Shown here in pieces: positions 8,975 to 18,155 of a DNA stretch of 64,000 bases. The notes under the pieces were generated by a model. That model had not been told where the DNA came from and made no database searches. It saw only the letters and a list, made by a program, of their open reading frames with translations. The DNA comes from CAVSUZ01 sp963834715. GTDB taxonomy: Bacteria; Pseudomonadota; Alphaproteobacteria; Acetobacterales; Acetobacteraceae. The translations under genes and the position numbers were made by a program. The first letter of the stretch is position 1; every line of letters begins with the position of its first letter. The stretch spans positions 1 through 64,000 of the forward strand of contig CAWIDE010000018.1 of NCBI GenBank assembly GCA_963834715.1, written 5' to 3'.

Positions 8975-10949
8975 GCCCGTGCATTAGAAGCTGGGCACTC
9001 GGCAACACGGGCGTATGCCGCGAACTCTCCACCGTCAGCCCCAGCGCGATCGCGATCAGCAGCATCAGCTTCAACGGATTATCATCCAGCCGCTCGTTCG
9101 CCCGATACGTTAGCGCCCCACGCCACGGTATGCCTCGCGCCTCCGCACGCTCCGCGATCTTAAACCACCCACGATGCACATGCCCCGCCGCGTTCAACGC
9201 CAGCCCAGGCAAATCCTGCAGAAGCTCCTTCGGCCACGCCTCTGCCGCCAGGCCTTCCAAATGCGCATGCTGCAAATATTTCTCCGGAACCCACGCCATG
9301 TGCATCCGCGCACCCGCAATCTCCCGGTGCAGATCCTCCAACCGATCAAACATCTCCGCCATCGTCGCGCCCGTCAGCGCTTCGTATGACCCGTCAACCA
9401 ACGTCAACGGCGCCGGCTCCTGCATCGTGTAAACCATATGCTTGGCAAAGTAGCCGATCGCTGCCATACCGTCCCTGCCAACCGCTACTACCGACACAAT
9501 CGCCTGCGTCCACCGCGGCATCTTAACCGGCCGGTCATCCACTAGCGCTGCTTCCGGCCGGATCAGCGCCGGCGCCCCTTCCTCCACCGCCGCAATATGA
9601 ACCAACCCGGCAACCGCATTCGACCAGTCATCATGATCACCCGGCAATGGCCCGATCTTCCCCCCACCTTTCACCACCAAACTTAGTAACTGCTCCTGCA
9701 GCTTCGATACGTCAGGCAATTCCAGCAGCCCCGCATTCACTTTTGGCTCCAATACCTCATACAACTTGTGCGCCGGCTGATCGCATACCACGTAACGAGC
9801 ACCGACCTCCTCAAAATCCGCCCGGAACGTCTCCCCAGCAAACTTGTCACCAAATACCCGATATACCCGATACTCACGCATCGCCTCGACAAACTTCTCT
9901 ACCGCATGGTGCGGATTGAACGGCGCCGCTCCAGTCTGCGATATCAACAGATCAACGACCACCCTGCCATCTTCCACATGCCCAATGGCGAGCACCGCAT
10001 CCGCAGCACTCCCGCCGGACATATCGACAAATGCCAGATAGCTGATTTCCCGCCGCGGCCAGTTGCTCTTCCGCCCCCGCACGACACACCCCAGCACGCT
10101 CTCCGCATTGAACGCCGCCCCGTCCGGCGAACCCGGCAAGTTCAAATGCAACCGCCGGAACTTGTGCGGCGGCAACCGCCGCCTCTGGTCCTCCAGGTAA
10201 CCAGGATTGCCCCAACTCGCCATAGACGGATTAGCTCGCTGCTCCGGCGTCACCTCCTCGCCCATCAGCGCCGGATCAGTCGTGAAATCCCCGCCATACC
10301 AAGTGAAAAACAGTCGCGGGTCCTCGCCCGCCTTGCCGATCTGCATCATGTCAAATAGCGGTATACCCGGCGCGTGCCGCACCCCCGCATAACTCGTGAT
10401 CCATACCAGCGTATCGAGCCGCGTCGGATCAGGACTGAGTGCCTCAAACAGATCGTAATTCCGATAGCCGTGGATTTCATCGAAGCCCAGGAACAGGTAA
10501 GTTTTGCCATGCAATCCAGCCACATCCTGCGCCGGCAAAATCTGCAGCTTGCCGAGGCCGTCCTTCCGGACGATCTGCTTCTCCAACACCTTTAGCTCCC
10601 GGGCCAGCATCGGATTGGCCGCAATCAGCTTCTTCGCCAGGCTCAGGTCATCGCCCGCCTGCTCCTCGTCGTTCGCAATGATGAAGGCGTCGTTGCCCGC
10701 CGGGCTCGGCCAAGCCAGGAACCGATACAACGCCGCCAGCGTCAGATCGGCCGTCTTGAAGTTCTTCTTCGCCCGGCCACTCAGCACCCGATTGTAAAGC
10801 GGAAAGCCATCCGCGCCGAATGCGTAAAGCGTCTGCTCGAAAATCGCCCGCCGATACGGCTCGATGGTGTCCAGCAGGTTCCGGCCGTCCAGCCATTTCA
10901 GCGCCGCGAACCAATCCAACGGATGCGGGGCAGCGATCATGCCAGACAC
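8967..10949 (-). CDS. Phage terminase large subunit
   Basis: This 660-residue protein should be the ATP-driven motor and nuclease that packages phage DNA. Near residue 55 a deviant Walker A, SGRAKKNFKT, is visible, and Walker B with the catalytic acid is YLFLGFDEIHGY near 150. The C-terminal nuclease domain keeps the acidic residues in LAFVDMSGGSAAD, FGDKFAGETF and DHDDWSNAVAG. A further 180 residues after the nuclease domain have no obvious function and make the protein longer than most terminases. The small-subunit-like gene lies just upstream and the HNH gene overlaps its 3' end, the usual phage order. No portal, protease or capsid gene remains. Confidence 0.87.
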   Translation of the reverse strand: MSGMIAAPHPLDWFAALKWLDGRNLLDTIEPYRRAIFEQTLYAFGADGFPLYNRVLSGRAKKNFKTADLTLAALYRFLAWPSPAGNDAFIIANDEEQAGDDLSLAKKLIAANPMLARELKVLEKQIVRKDGLGKLQILPAQDVAGLHGKTYLFLGFDEIHGYRNYDLFEALSPDPTRLDTLVWITSYAGVRHAPGIPLFDMMQIGKAGEDPRLFFTWYGGDFTTDPALMGEEVTPEQRANPSMASWGNPGYLEDQRRRLPPHKFRRLHLNLPGSPDGAAFNAESVLGCVVRGRKSNWPRREISYLAFVDMSGGSAADAVLAIGHVEDGRVVVDLLISQTGAAPFNPHHAVEKFVEAMREYRVYRVFGDKFAGETFRADFEEVGARYVVCDQPAHKLYEVLEPKVNAGLLELPDVSKLQEQLLSLVVKGGGKIGPLPGDHDDWSNAVAGLVHIAAVEEGAPALIRPEAALVDDRPVKMPRWTQAIVSVVAVGRDGMAAIGYFAKHMVYTMQEPAPLTLVDGSYEALTGATMAEMFDRLEDLHREIAGARMHMAWVPEKYLQHAHLEGLAAEAWPKELLQDLPGLALNAAGHVHRGWFKIAERAEARGIPWRGALTYRANERLDDNPLKLMLLIAIALGLTVESSRHTPVLPSAQLLMHGHG

Positions 10950-10961
10950 TCCTCCATTGCC

Positions 10962-11432
10962 CTATTCCTTGGCGACAGCGGCCTGCACCGGCCCGGGGGG
11001 TGGAACATCCCAGGCGAGCCCTGACCGGCGTGTGACCTCGCCCGTGGCCTCGCGCGCGGCACGTTCGGCCGCTAGCTGCTCGGCCACTGTCGGCTCCCGC
11101 TCCGCCGGCGGCTGCAATCCGAGCGTCTGGAGCATACGCGAGGCGCTATTTGCCCATGCGAGATACTGCCGCGAGGCGTGATCGGAGAGCTTGCCCTCGC
11201 GGAACATCCGCTCATCCATCCGGGCGAGATGGGTTTGGAGCATCGCAATCCGGTCGATAAGCGCGCGCTGCACCGCATTCGGCTTGCCGCCTACGTGCTG
11301 CACCAGCTCTGCCCGCAATGCGCGGAATAGGCGCCCTTCGCGGGAATGGGCCTTACCAGACCAGCGAAGTGGCCTCACCTGCGGATCGATGGCGCGGGTA
11401 CGGCGTGGCGATGGTGTCGTGACTTCGAGCAT
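10962..11432 (-). CDS. Phage protein upstream of terminase, possible small terminase subunit
   Basis: This 156-residue basic protein starts at an ATG and ends 13 bases before the large terminase gene. The middle (ELVQHVGGKPNAVQRALIDR, then RQYLAWANSASRMLQ) is helical, and the N-terminus is Arg-rich. Similar proteins of unknown function are common at this position in alphaproteobacterial prophages. By position it could be the DNA-recognising small terminase subunit, but I do not see a clear helix-turn-helix. The proline-rich C-terminus looks disordered. Function is inferred from context only. Confidence 0.6.
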   Translation of the reverse strand: MLEVTTPSPRRTRAIDPQVRPLRWSGKAHSREGRLFRALRAELVQHVGGKPNAVQRALIDRIAMLQTHLARMDERMFREGKLSDHASRQYLAWANSASRMLQTLGLQPPAEREPTVAEQLAAERAAREATGEVTRRSGLAWDVPPPGPVQAAVAKE

Positions 11433-11640
11433 GTTCTGCCCATGTGGGGTGGCTGCGACAAGCCTGCAACAAGCCTCAAAAATGTTAGCAATCCGGCAGT
11501 TTATAGAGCCGACACGAGGATGGCTTATCCCGTCGTCGTGCCGCTGGCCGGCGGAACCACCCGCCTCGCCCAGCGACTGGACGGCAGTAAGAACGCGCGT
11601 GGGGCATATGCTTCGCTGGTAAGATAACAGCTATAGAAAT

Positions 11641-11790
11641 GTCCCTGTAGCCGAACCAGGTTTTGTTGGGTTTTTCACATTGCATGGTTCGTTGTCAGGG
11701 ACGCCTGTCCCTGTAACCGAACCATAGTGTCCCTGTAGCCGAACCATCTGGTCCCTGTAGCCGAACCAGAAAAAATATCAGTTCGCGTAA
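11641..11790. repeat. 22-bp-phased iteron array, candidate replication origin of the element
   Basis: Four direct copies of a 19-base word (GTCCCTGTAGCCGAACCA plus one base) start at 11641, 11707, 11729 and 11751. The last three are exactly 22 bases apart, and the first is three such steps upstream. A diverged inverted copy lies at 11684–11702, matching in 16 of 19 positions and facing the copy at 11707. An A/T-rich run (AGAAAAAATATCAG) follows the last copy. Equal spacing of two helical turns, an inverted half-site and an adjacent AT-rich tract fit an initiator-binding origin. It lies in the gap between the replication and packaging genes. Confidence 0.65.
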
Positions 11791-11820
11791 TTGTTAGCCG
11801 CCGGGTTACCGCGGCGGTAA

Positions 11821-12075
11821 TTAATGAGGGTATTTGCCGGAACGGAAGGTGGTTCGGGTTGGTGGGTCGGGGATGAGACGAAGGGTAAAGCCCAATTGAC
11901 CGCTGTCCTCGTCTTTGGCGAGCTTGAGAATGCCGGCATTGAGCAGTTCGAAGACGGCATCGAGCGCCTCATCGAGGGTCATATTGGCGCATATCTCCCG
12001 TCCGAGATCAGTGTTCTCGAGCCAGTGCAAGGCGAATTGCTCGACGAGCTCGGCGACGGGATCGGGCTTGCTCAT
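11821..12075 (-). CDS. Small hypothetical protein of the replication operon
   Basis: This 84-residue protein begins with MSKPDPVAELVEQFALHWLE and is acidic and mostly helical in its first 60 residues, with a short C-terminal tail rich in Pro and Thr. The ATG overlaps the stop of the winged-helix gene upstream by four bases (ATGA), so it belongs to the same operon. The iteron array starts immediately after it. I do not recognise the family. A role as a partner or regulator of the adjacent DNA-binding protein is possible but unproven. Confidence 0.55.
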   Translation of the reverse strand: MSKPDPVAELVEQFALHWLENTDLGREICANMTLDEALDAVFELLNAGILKLAKDEDSGQLGFTLRLIPDPPTRTTFRSGKYPH

Positions 12076-12314
12076 GGGCGGCGGTCCTGGTGGTTCTCGG
12101 TTACGAAGAGTAGACGCCAGGTTGTAGGGAAGTTTCTCTGCTCCCCGGCCTTGACGGTGAAATGGCCTATGCGCACGGGAGCTATGAGGTCGGCCGCCTG
12201 CAGTTCTCTAAGGGCCCTATGAGCGGTATCTTTGCCGCACCGGAGCCATGTGGCTGCCTGACGGATGCTGCAGTCGATGCTGCCGTTATTATGACCGTTA
12301 TGTTTTCGCACTAG

Positions 12315-13935
12315 CCTGTCTTATTCATCGCATAGCAGGGATTCGTCGGCGGGTGTCGCGTAAGGTGGTGATTGTGACTTACGAATTGGGTGCCTGACGC
12401 CATCCAAATCGCAATCTCACCGGTGCCACACCCGCCATGCACGAGGATACGACCGAGCCGTTCGCATTGCCAGCCGTTGCAGGCAAGAAAGTCACCGCGG
12501 CATTCGATGGCGGACGGATCACGTCAGATGGCGGCGTCATCTTGCTGGCGCGGGCGGAACGACGTCTGGGCATCTGTAATCGACTGGCGGCGGAGATTGC
12601 CGATCATCGCGATCCAGGCCGGATCGTGCATCGAGCTGAGTGACATCCTGCGTGCGCGCATTCTGGCGATCGCCTGCGGCTACGAGGACGCCGACGACCT
12701 CGATCACCTGCGCCGCGACCCGGCCTTCAAACTGGCTTGCGGCAAGCTGCCCGCCAGCGGCCGCGATTTGTGCTCGCAGCCGACCATGTCGCGGTGGGAG
12801 AACGCCCCCAGCCTGCGCGAGATCATCCGAATGATGCGGGCGATGATTGGCCTCTACTGCGCCAGCTATGCAGTGCCGCCAGAGGCGGTCACGCTTGATA
12901 TCGACGACACCGTGGACGTGGTGCATGGATATCAGCAGCTGTCGTTGTTCAATGCCCATTACAACGAGCGCTGCTTTCTACCGATCCATATCTATGACAC
13001 TGCCACGGCGCGGCCGGTGGCGGTGCTGCTGCGGCCCGGCAAAACCCCATCGGGGAAGGAAGTCCGCCGTCACCTGCGGCGCCTGCTGCGCGAGATCAGA
13101 CGGCATTGGCCGAACACGCGCATCACCATCCGCGGTGACAGCCATTACGGCCGACCAGAGGTGATGGACTGGTGCGAAGCGGAGGGTATTCGCTACGTCT
13201 TCGGCCTGTCCGGCAACGACGTGCTGCACCGCCTGGTCGAGCCGGCAGCTGACGACGTTCGTGTCCGTCGCGCCGAAGCCAATTCCCCGCTGCTGCGGCG
13301 CTACACCGAAACACAGTATCGGGCCAAATCCTGGTCGCGTTCGCGTCGTATCGCGGCCCGCATCGAGGCGTCCACTCTCGGCCTCGACATCCGCTTCGTG
13401 GTCAGCAACATCACCACGGGCAGCGCTGAGTGGCTGTATGATACGCTTTATTGTGAGCGCGGCCAGGCGGAAAACCTGATCAAACTTCACAAGAGCCAAC
13501 TTGCCTCCGACCGCACCTCATGTCGGGCACCGCTTGCCAATCAGATGCGGCTCATCCTTCACACCGCAGCTTATTGGCTGTTACTCAACGTGCGCGACGG
13601 CATCCCCAAGGCACACGCGCTGACCACCGCCGAGTTCACCACCATTCGGCTGCGGCTGATGAAGGTCGCTGCACGGGTAATCGAGACCGCTTCCCGTGTG
13701 CGCGTCGCTTTCGCTGCCTCCTGCCCTGAGGCAGCATTGTTCCGCGACCTCGCCCACAGCTTGGTGCCGGCCGCTCCATAGACCGCGGGGCAGGCGCCCC
13801 GTCGAACCCGTTTCCCATCAACCCCAACCAACAATCCGGTCCGATCGCGATGAAACAGGCGCAACGGCCGAGGCTGCCCGAATTCGCGGCGGTGCAACTC
13901 AGCCATTTTTCACAGCGCTTGGTGAATAGGAGCGG
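12315..13935 (+). mobile_element. IS1380-family insertion sequence with CTAG target duplication
   Basis: The element is 1621 bp. Its ends are imperfect inverted repeats: the left end CCTGTCTTATTCATC pairs with the reversed right end CCGCTCCTATTCACC. It is flanked by a direct CTAG repeat at 12311–12314 and 13936–13939, the 4-bp duplication usual for IS1380. It carries one transposase gene. Removing it with one CTAG copy rebuilds the interrupted winged-helix gene in frame, which fixes the boundaries precisely. The clean scar suggests a fairly recent insertion. Confidence 0.85.
12437..13781 (+). pseudogene. IS1380-family transposase, frameshifted near the N-terminus
   Basis: The natural start is the ATG at 12437 (MHEDTTEPFALPAVAGKK, then FDGGRITSDGGVILLARAE). 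This frame ends at 12643. From about 12640 the remaining 380 residues continue in another frame: ILAIACGYEDADDLDHLR, the first catalytic region LDIDDTVDVVHGYQQ, IRGDSHYGRPEVMDW, and the Glu-containing YCERGQAENLIKLHKSQ. These are the DDE signatures of the family. A single-base change at about 12625–12640 would restore one frame of about 450 residues. Because the termini and duplication are perfect, an error in the sequence is as likely as genuine inactivation. Confidence 0.85.
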
Positions 13936-14043
13936 CTAGCAATACGAGTAATTTCGTAGCGTGGCTGGACAGTGTGGCGATTTGCCTATCAACTATCGGG
14001 TTCGGCAGCTTGACGAACCCCGGGCCGTTCTTTTTGTTTCTGG

Positions 14044-14976
14044 TCAGAGTGCGCATTCCGTTTTCAGGACGTCCAGCCAGTCCGTATCGGGTCCCAGTGG
14101 CACATGGACGTGGACTACGAGGCTGGCGGCAAGGCGCTCGGCCAACGAATAGGCGGCGAGTTGTCCGGCGAAGTTGGTATCGTGATCGGCGAACACGTGC
14201 AGCGTGCGGATGCCGGGCGGCGGCTCGAACGTCTTGATGCCGTTCGCAGACAGCGCGGCCCATACAGGCAATTTGTAGAGCTGATGAGCCGCGAGTGCGG
14301 TCTCGACGCCTTCCGCTATGCCCAGCTCGTCGGTCGCATCATGCAGGCGGACTGCGGCACCATTTAGCGTCTTGACCGGCGGCAGCGCCTTCTTCCGTGG
14401 CTCGATGTCGGCATCATAGATGCGAAGCGCACTTTGCAAACTCCCATCTGGACCGATGATCGGCGAGATGACCGCCGGATATCGGCCGACGTAATTGCGG
14501 TTCTCGTCGAAATAGGGACATGCCGCGTGGCCGCGCAGCACGCACGAGGAGACGCGGAGCCCGCGGCGTCGCAGGTAACGATCTACGGTTCTGGGAGAGT
14601 CGGCATCGCGCAGCACCTGCTCAATTCTGACCAGTTTCTTGTCTGGAGGCGGCGGTTTCCTGGCGCTGGTCTCCGCCAAAAATGGCCGTGGGGCTGGGTT
14701 CCAACCGGTGCCGATGATCTCATCGACCTTCCGGCAGGCTGTGGCGTGGTCCCATGCATAGAGCTTTCGCAGCAGGATGATGCCGGTGCCTGCGCCGCAT
14801 TGATTGCAGTAGTAGGAGCCGGTTCCATCCTTATCATCGAATCGGTAGCGGTCCTTGCCCCCACAGATCGGGCAAGGACCGTGTTTATTGATTATGAGGT
14901 ACCGGGGCTCGATGCCGAGCCGCAGCAGGATCTCCTGCCACCTCCCAGACGCGCGCTCGATGGTGCTGCCAGTCAT
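14044..14976 (-). CDS. P4-type DNA primase with zinc-finger and Toprim domains
   Basis: I place the start at the ATG at 14976 because it overlaps the restored stop of the helicase (ATGA), giving 310 residues. Residues 30–65 form a zinc ribbon (CPICGGKDRYRF, then YYCNQCGAGTG) as in phage P4 and T7 primases. The later part has the Toprim acids in GIAEGVETALAA and LHVFADHDTNFAGQ. Such proteins prime replication of phages and satellites. The gene lies between the helicase and the winged-helix protein in one minus-strand operon. There is no fused helicase domain; the separate helicase upstream may fill that role. The 3' end overlaps the next gene's start by 16 bases. Confidence 0.85.
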   Translation of the reverse strand: MTGSTIERASGRWQEILLRLGIEPRYLIINKHGPCPICGGKDRYRFDDKDGTGSYYCNQCGAGTGIILLRKLYAWDHATACRKVDEIIGTGWNPAPRPFLAETSARKPPPPDKKLVRIEQVLRDADSPRTVDRYLRRRGLRVSSCVLRGHAACPYFDENRNYVGRYPAVISPIIGPDGSLQSALRIYDADIEPRKKALPPVKTLNGAAVRLHDATDELGIAEGVETALAAHQLYKLPVWAALSANGIKTFEPPPGIRTLHVFADHDTNFAGQLAAYSLAERLAASLVVHVHVPLGPDTDWLDVLKTECAL

Positions 14977-16533
14977 CCGCGTTGCGTCTGCATCGCCTTG
15001 GCGTAGGCGATCGCGCGCGAACGGACCCACGACCGGCTGGATCGGGTGGTTCAGGTTCGGGCAGCGCCCAGGGCGGCGGTTCTGGCCAGTGGCCAAACTT
15101 TTCCCTGTACTTCTGCGCGACCCAGCCTGGCTTGTAATTGCGCTCTTTCGCTATCCATAGCAGTTGTCGGTGGAAACGATCCTTCTCTGCCGGTGTTGGT
15201 CCACTCGGCCGCATGCTGCGGTCACATTCGAGGCGGGCGAGGTCGCCGTCGGCCACTTCGACTGCCTGCGGTTTACGATGCGGTTGCCAACCGCAGGCGG
15301 GGCAGGGTATGCCAGCGAACCGGACGGCGCTGCATTCGGGGCAGGTCGTCAACGCCGATGGCGATGATCCGCCGCCGCGCGCAGCGTGCGCCTTGTTAAT
15401 CGCCCGCTTGTCCTCGCTTAGTGTCCATTCGATCGGGTCTTCGGCGAATCCATGCTCGAACGTCGCGCCCGCATGATCGAGAATCAGCGCGTCTGTCTTG
15501 CCCTCGGCCGGCCGCAGCACACGGCCGACCATCTGGCGGTACAGCCCCAGGCTCTTGGTCGGCCGGGCCAGCACGAGGCAGGACACGCATGGCTGATCCC
15601 AGCCCTCGGTCAATACCATCGCATTGGTAACCAAATCGATCTGGCCAGCCGCGAGACGTGCGAGGATCGCGTCCCGCTCTTCGGTCGCGGTGGTGCCGTC
15701 GATGTGCTCCGCCAGCACGCCGGCGCGGCGGAACTCATCGCGGATGTGTAGGGAATGCTTGACGCCGATGGCGAAGACGACGGTGCGGCGCCGTTCGGCG
15801 AGGCGCAGCCAGTGCTCCACCACATCGCCGACTAGGCGTCGCGTGTCCATCCGCTCGGCGAGCTGGCTTTCGACGTAATCGCCGCGCTCGACACGAACGC
15901 CTTTCAGGTCGGGCCGTGACGGCGCGTAAACTTTGGTTGGCACTAAGAATTTGAGGTCGATCAGTTCGGCGACCGTCGGTCCCTCGATCAGTACTTCGAA
16001 GACATTGCCCAGGCCCCGGCCGTCGCCTCTGACCGGCGTGGCGGTCAGACCGATCACAATGGCGTCGGGATACATTTCCAGGATCTTCTGGTAGGTGCGG
16101 GCGCATGCGTGGTGCGCTTCATCGACGATCACGATGTCGGCCGGCGGAGGCTCGATCACCTTGCTGCGGATGGCGCGGGCGTGCACAGCCGCGACGCTCG
16201 CCACCTGCACCGGTTCATGCAGACGGACAGGATAGCCGGGCAACAGAATGCCGTGGTCGACGCCGAAGTCATACAGCTTCTGAGAGGTCTGCCGAATCAG
16301 CTCGCGACGATGACAGAGGAACAGGATGCGCGGACTCATCGCGGCGCATCTCCTTCATCCGGGGAATCAGACTTCCCCTGCTCGACCAGCGCAGCGGTGA
16401 TCTTCGCAGCCGCGATCACCGTCTTACCGCTGCCCGTCTGCGCCACCAGCAGGATCCGGCGCCGGCCCGCCGCAATAGCGGCATTCAGACGGGCGATCAT
16501 CTCGGACTGGTAGGGTCTGAGTTCCGGTTTCAT
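14973..16533 (-). pseudogene. DEAD/DEAH-box helicase, reading frame broken twice
   Basis: The first part (16533–16336) starts with MKPELRPYQSEMIARLN and holds Walker A (AQTGSGKT). It stops at a TGA overlapping the ATG that opens the second frame (MSPRILFLCHRREL). The second part has DEAH-box IVIVDEAHHAC, motif III GLTATPVRGDGRG, motif V TNAMVLTEGWDQP and motif VI YRQMVGRVLRPAEG, plus a zinc knuckle (CPECSAVRFAGIPCPAC). Near 15040 the frame is lost again; the third frame gives SWVRSRAIAYAKAM and a stop overlapping the primase ATG. The intact protein would be a superfamily 2 helicase of about 515 residues. Phage replication helicases of this type sit next to P4-like primases. Confidence 0.82.
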
Positions 16534-16536
16534 GAA

Positions 16537-17434
16537 TCAGTTGCCGAACAAACTAAGTCGCATGTCACCGACGAACTGCGGAGTGCTCTTCCCTTTGGAA
16601 GTCTCCGTTTCGTGTGGTGCAGGGGGCGCCCCATCCAGTTCGGCACGCAGCCGGTCGGCAGCGGTTGCGGCATAAGCGGGGTCAATTTCAATGCCGATGC
16701 CGCGGTGCCCCAGACGCTGGGCGGCCACGAGGGTCGTGCCGGTACCGGCGAAAGGGTCGAGAACCTCCAGGTCGGCCCCGCCGTGCAGCTTCAGGCAATA
16801 CAGCGGCACTTTGACTGGAAATCCGGCCGGATGGTCAAACTTCTGCGCCTTCGACTTTACGATTTCGTATGGAATGAACCATGCATTACCGCGGCAGCGG
16901 CGATCACGGGCGTGACCCCAACGCGCGATGTTACTCTTGTCCTTGAAGGGCACGCCAACACCCAGGCGATCGAGTGGCGTCGAACCACTCGGGGTGAAAT
17001 GAAAGATTGCTTCGTGAACGTGGTTGACGTATCGGTTGCTGGTGATCGGCTTGAAGTGGCCGAAGCTGTCATCGCCGATACTGATGCTCTTGATCCAAAT
17101 TAGGTGGTTTTGCAACACGAAAGCACCGCGGAAGGCCCCAGCGACCTCTATCGGGATCCACGGATCCGCATTCGTGCCGCCGATGTTGAGAAAGAATGAG
17201 CCCTGCGGTCGAAGCACGCGCCGCAGTTCCGCGCCGATGTCGGTCAGCCAGCGTAGGTAATCGGCGCGCGGCTTGCGATCATTGTAAGAGCTATAGCCGA
17301 CGCCGATGTTGTATGGAGGCGAGGTTACCACGACATCGACGGCCGCGGTTGGCAGGGCCTCGAGTTCCGGTAAGGCAGCCGCCGGTAATGAGGGTCTGGT
17401 GGCCGATCTGCATGCGCGGCGAGGGGAAGCTCAT
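16537..17434 (-). pseudogene. Site-specific DNA methyltransferase (beta-class order), frameshifted
   Basis: The natural start is the ATG at 17434, overlapping the upstream stop (ATGA), with text MSFPSPRMQIGHQTLITGG. A one-base break near 17375 moves the rest into another frame. That frame opens with motif IV, VTSPPYNIGVGY, and ends with the SAM-binding motif I, LDPFAGTGTTLVAAQRLGHR. Motif IV before motif I is the beta-class arrangement of N6-adenine or N4-cytosine enzymes. A start in the second frame at 17331 would still keep both motifs, so partial function is conceivable. No restriction enzyme is beside it; phage-borne enzymes of this kind usually protect or regulate the element's own DNA. 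Confidence 0.82.
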
Positions 17435-17748
17435 TTGCGCGCCCGCTTCGGCTTGGATTTCCGCGCCTGCACCCGTACACCCGGCGGACGTTTATCCGTC
17501 AAGCAGACAACGAGGTCAGACTCTGCCTGCATCTGCTGCTTGTAGGCTTCCGCTGCCGTGCGATCGGCGAACCCATGATGCCTGAGGATCTGCTCCTCGC
17601 CCGCCCGCCACTTACAGGCGCTGACCCAGAATTGCGCGCTGGGCTCTTCGATGACTGTCGGCGCCAATAGCTTTTTCAGGGCCGGCGTCATCAGTGCATA
17701 AGCGTCAGCGCGTGCCTTCGTTGGGAGGGGGTCAGTCAGATCGATCAT
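17431..17748 (-). CDS. Small hypothetical phage protein
   Basis: This 105-residue protein starts MIDLTDPLPTKARADAYALM and ends in a Lys/Arg-rich tail. It lies three bases downstream of the excisionase-like gene and its stop overlaps the methyltransferase start (ATGA), so it belongs to the minus-strand replication operon. The middle contains a Trp- and Cys-bearing segment (FWVSACKWRAGEEQILRHHG). I do not recognise the family. The basic tail may bind nucleic acid. Confidence 0.55.
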   Translation of the reverse strand: MIDLTDPLPTKARADAYALMTPALKKLLAPTVIEEPSAQFWVSACKWRAGEEQILRHHGFADRTAAEAYKQQMQAESDLVVCLTDKRPPGVRVQARKSKPKRARK

Positions 17749-17751
17749 GGC

Positions 17752-18018
17752 TCAGGCCGGCTCCGTGGCCCGCGCGATAGCCGCCGCCTCCAGCTTCGCC
17801 ACAAAAGCTCGATAAGTGGATTTCCGCATGTGCCAGCGGCGCCCGATCTGATAGGCGGGCAACATTCCGTGTTCGCACAGGTAATGCGTTCGGCGCTCCG
17901 GCTCTCTGCGGAACCGAGCGATCTCGCTTATACCCCTCAACTCATCGTCGGCGTCGCTCTCCCCGGGCTGCTGCGGGGCGGCAGGAATGGAAGCTGTCGC
18001 AAGCTCCTTGTTGGGCAT
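17752..18018 (-). CDS. Excisionase-like helix-turn-helix protein
   Basis: This 88-residue protein has a disordered Pro/Asp-rich first third, then a single winged-helix-like DNA-binding domain: GISEIARFRREPERRTHYL, an exposed loop, and PAYQIGRRWHMRKSTYRAFV. The pattern, with the IG-(R)-W hallmark before the last helix, is that of excisionase/MerR-type small DNA-binding proteins. In integrative elements these proteins direct excision by the integrase or repress early genes. It is the first gene of the minus-strand operon. The IS66 element lies directly upstream of it and probably separates it from its own promoter. Confidence 0.65.
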   Translation of the reverse strand: MPNKELATASIPAAPQQPGESDADDELRGISEIARFRREPERRTHYLCEHGMLPAYQIGRRWHMRKSTYRAFVAKLEAAAIARATEPA

Positions 18019-18155
18019 CGCTGGGTGCTCCGGCGGATCATTCGAAGCTCACAGCTAGGATCCAAAAGATCGCCGTCAAAAATCGCCAGATCGCTGTAAG
18101 CGATTCGGCGGCACCACATGGGCGGCGCGCGGCATTCGTGTGATCGAAGGGCCGC

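Larger units (their letters stand above)
12072..14059 (-). pseudogene. Winged-helix replication-type protein, split by an IS1380-family element
   Basis: The gene begins at an ATG at 14059 overlapping the primase stop (MRTLTRNKKNGPGFVKLPN, then LSSHATKLLVLL). It is interrupted at 13939 and resumes at 12314 after the insertion. Joining the flanks through the 4-bp duplication CTAG restores LLVLLVRKHNGHNNGSI without loss. The rest is a helix-turn-helix domain (IRQAATWLRCGKDTAHRALR) and a beta wing ending in TTWRL. The restored protein is about 120 residues and resembles small winged-helix proteins of phage and plasmid replication modules. With the iterons just downstream, an origin-binding role is likely. 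In its present state it cannot be expressed whole. Confidence 0.75.

Noticed and set aside
11641..11770. Repeat array as a possible CRISPR
   Set aside because: Gaps between the 19-base repeats are only about three bases, one copy is inverted and no cas genes exist. The array fits iterons, not CRISPR.
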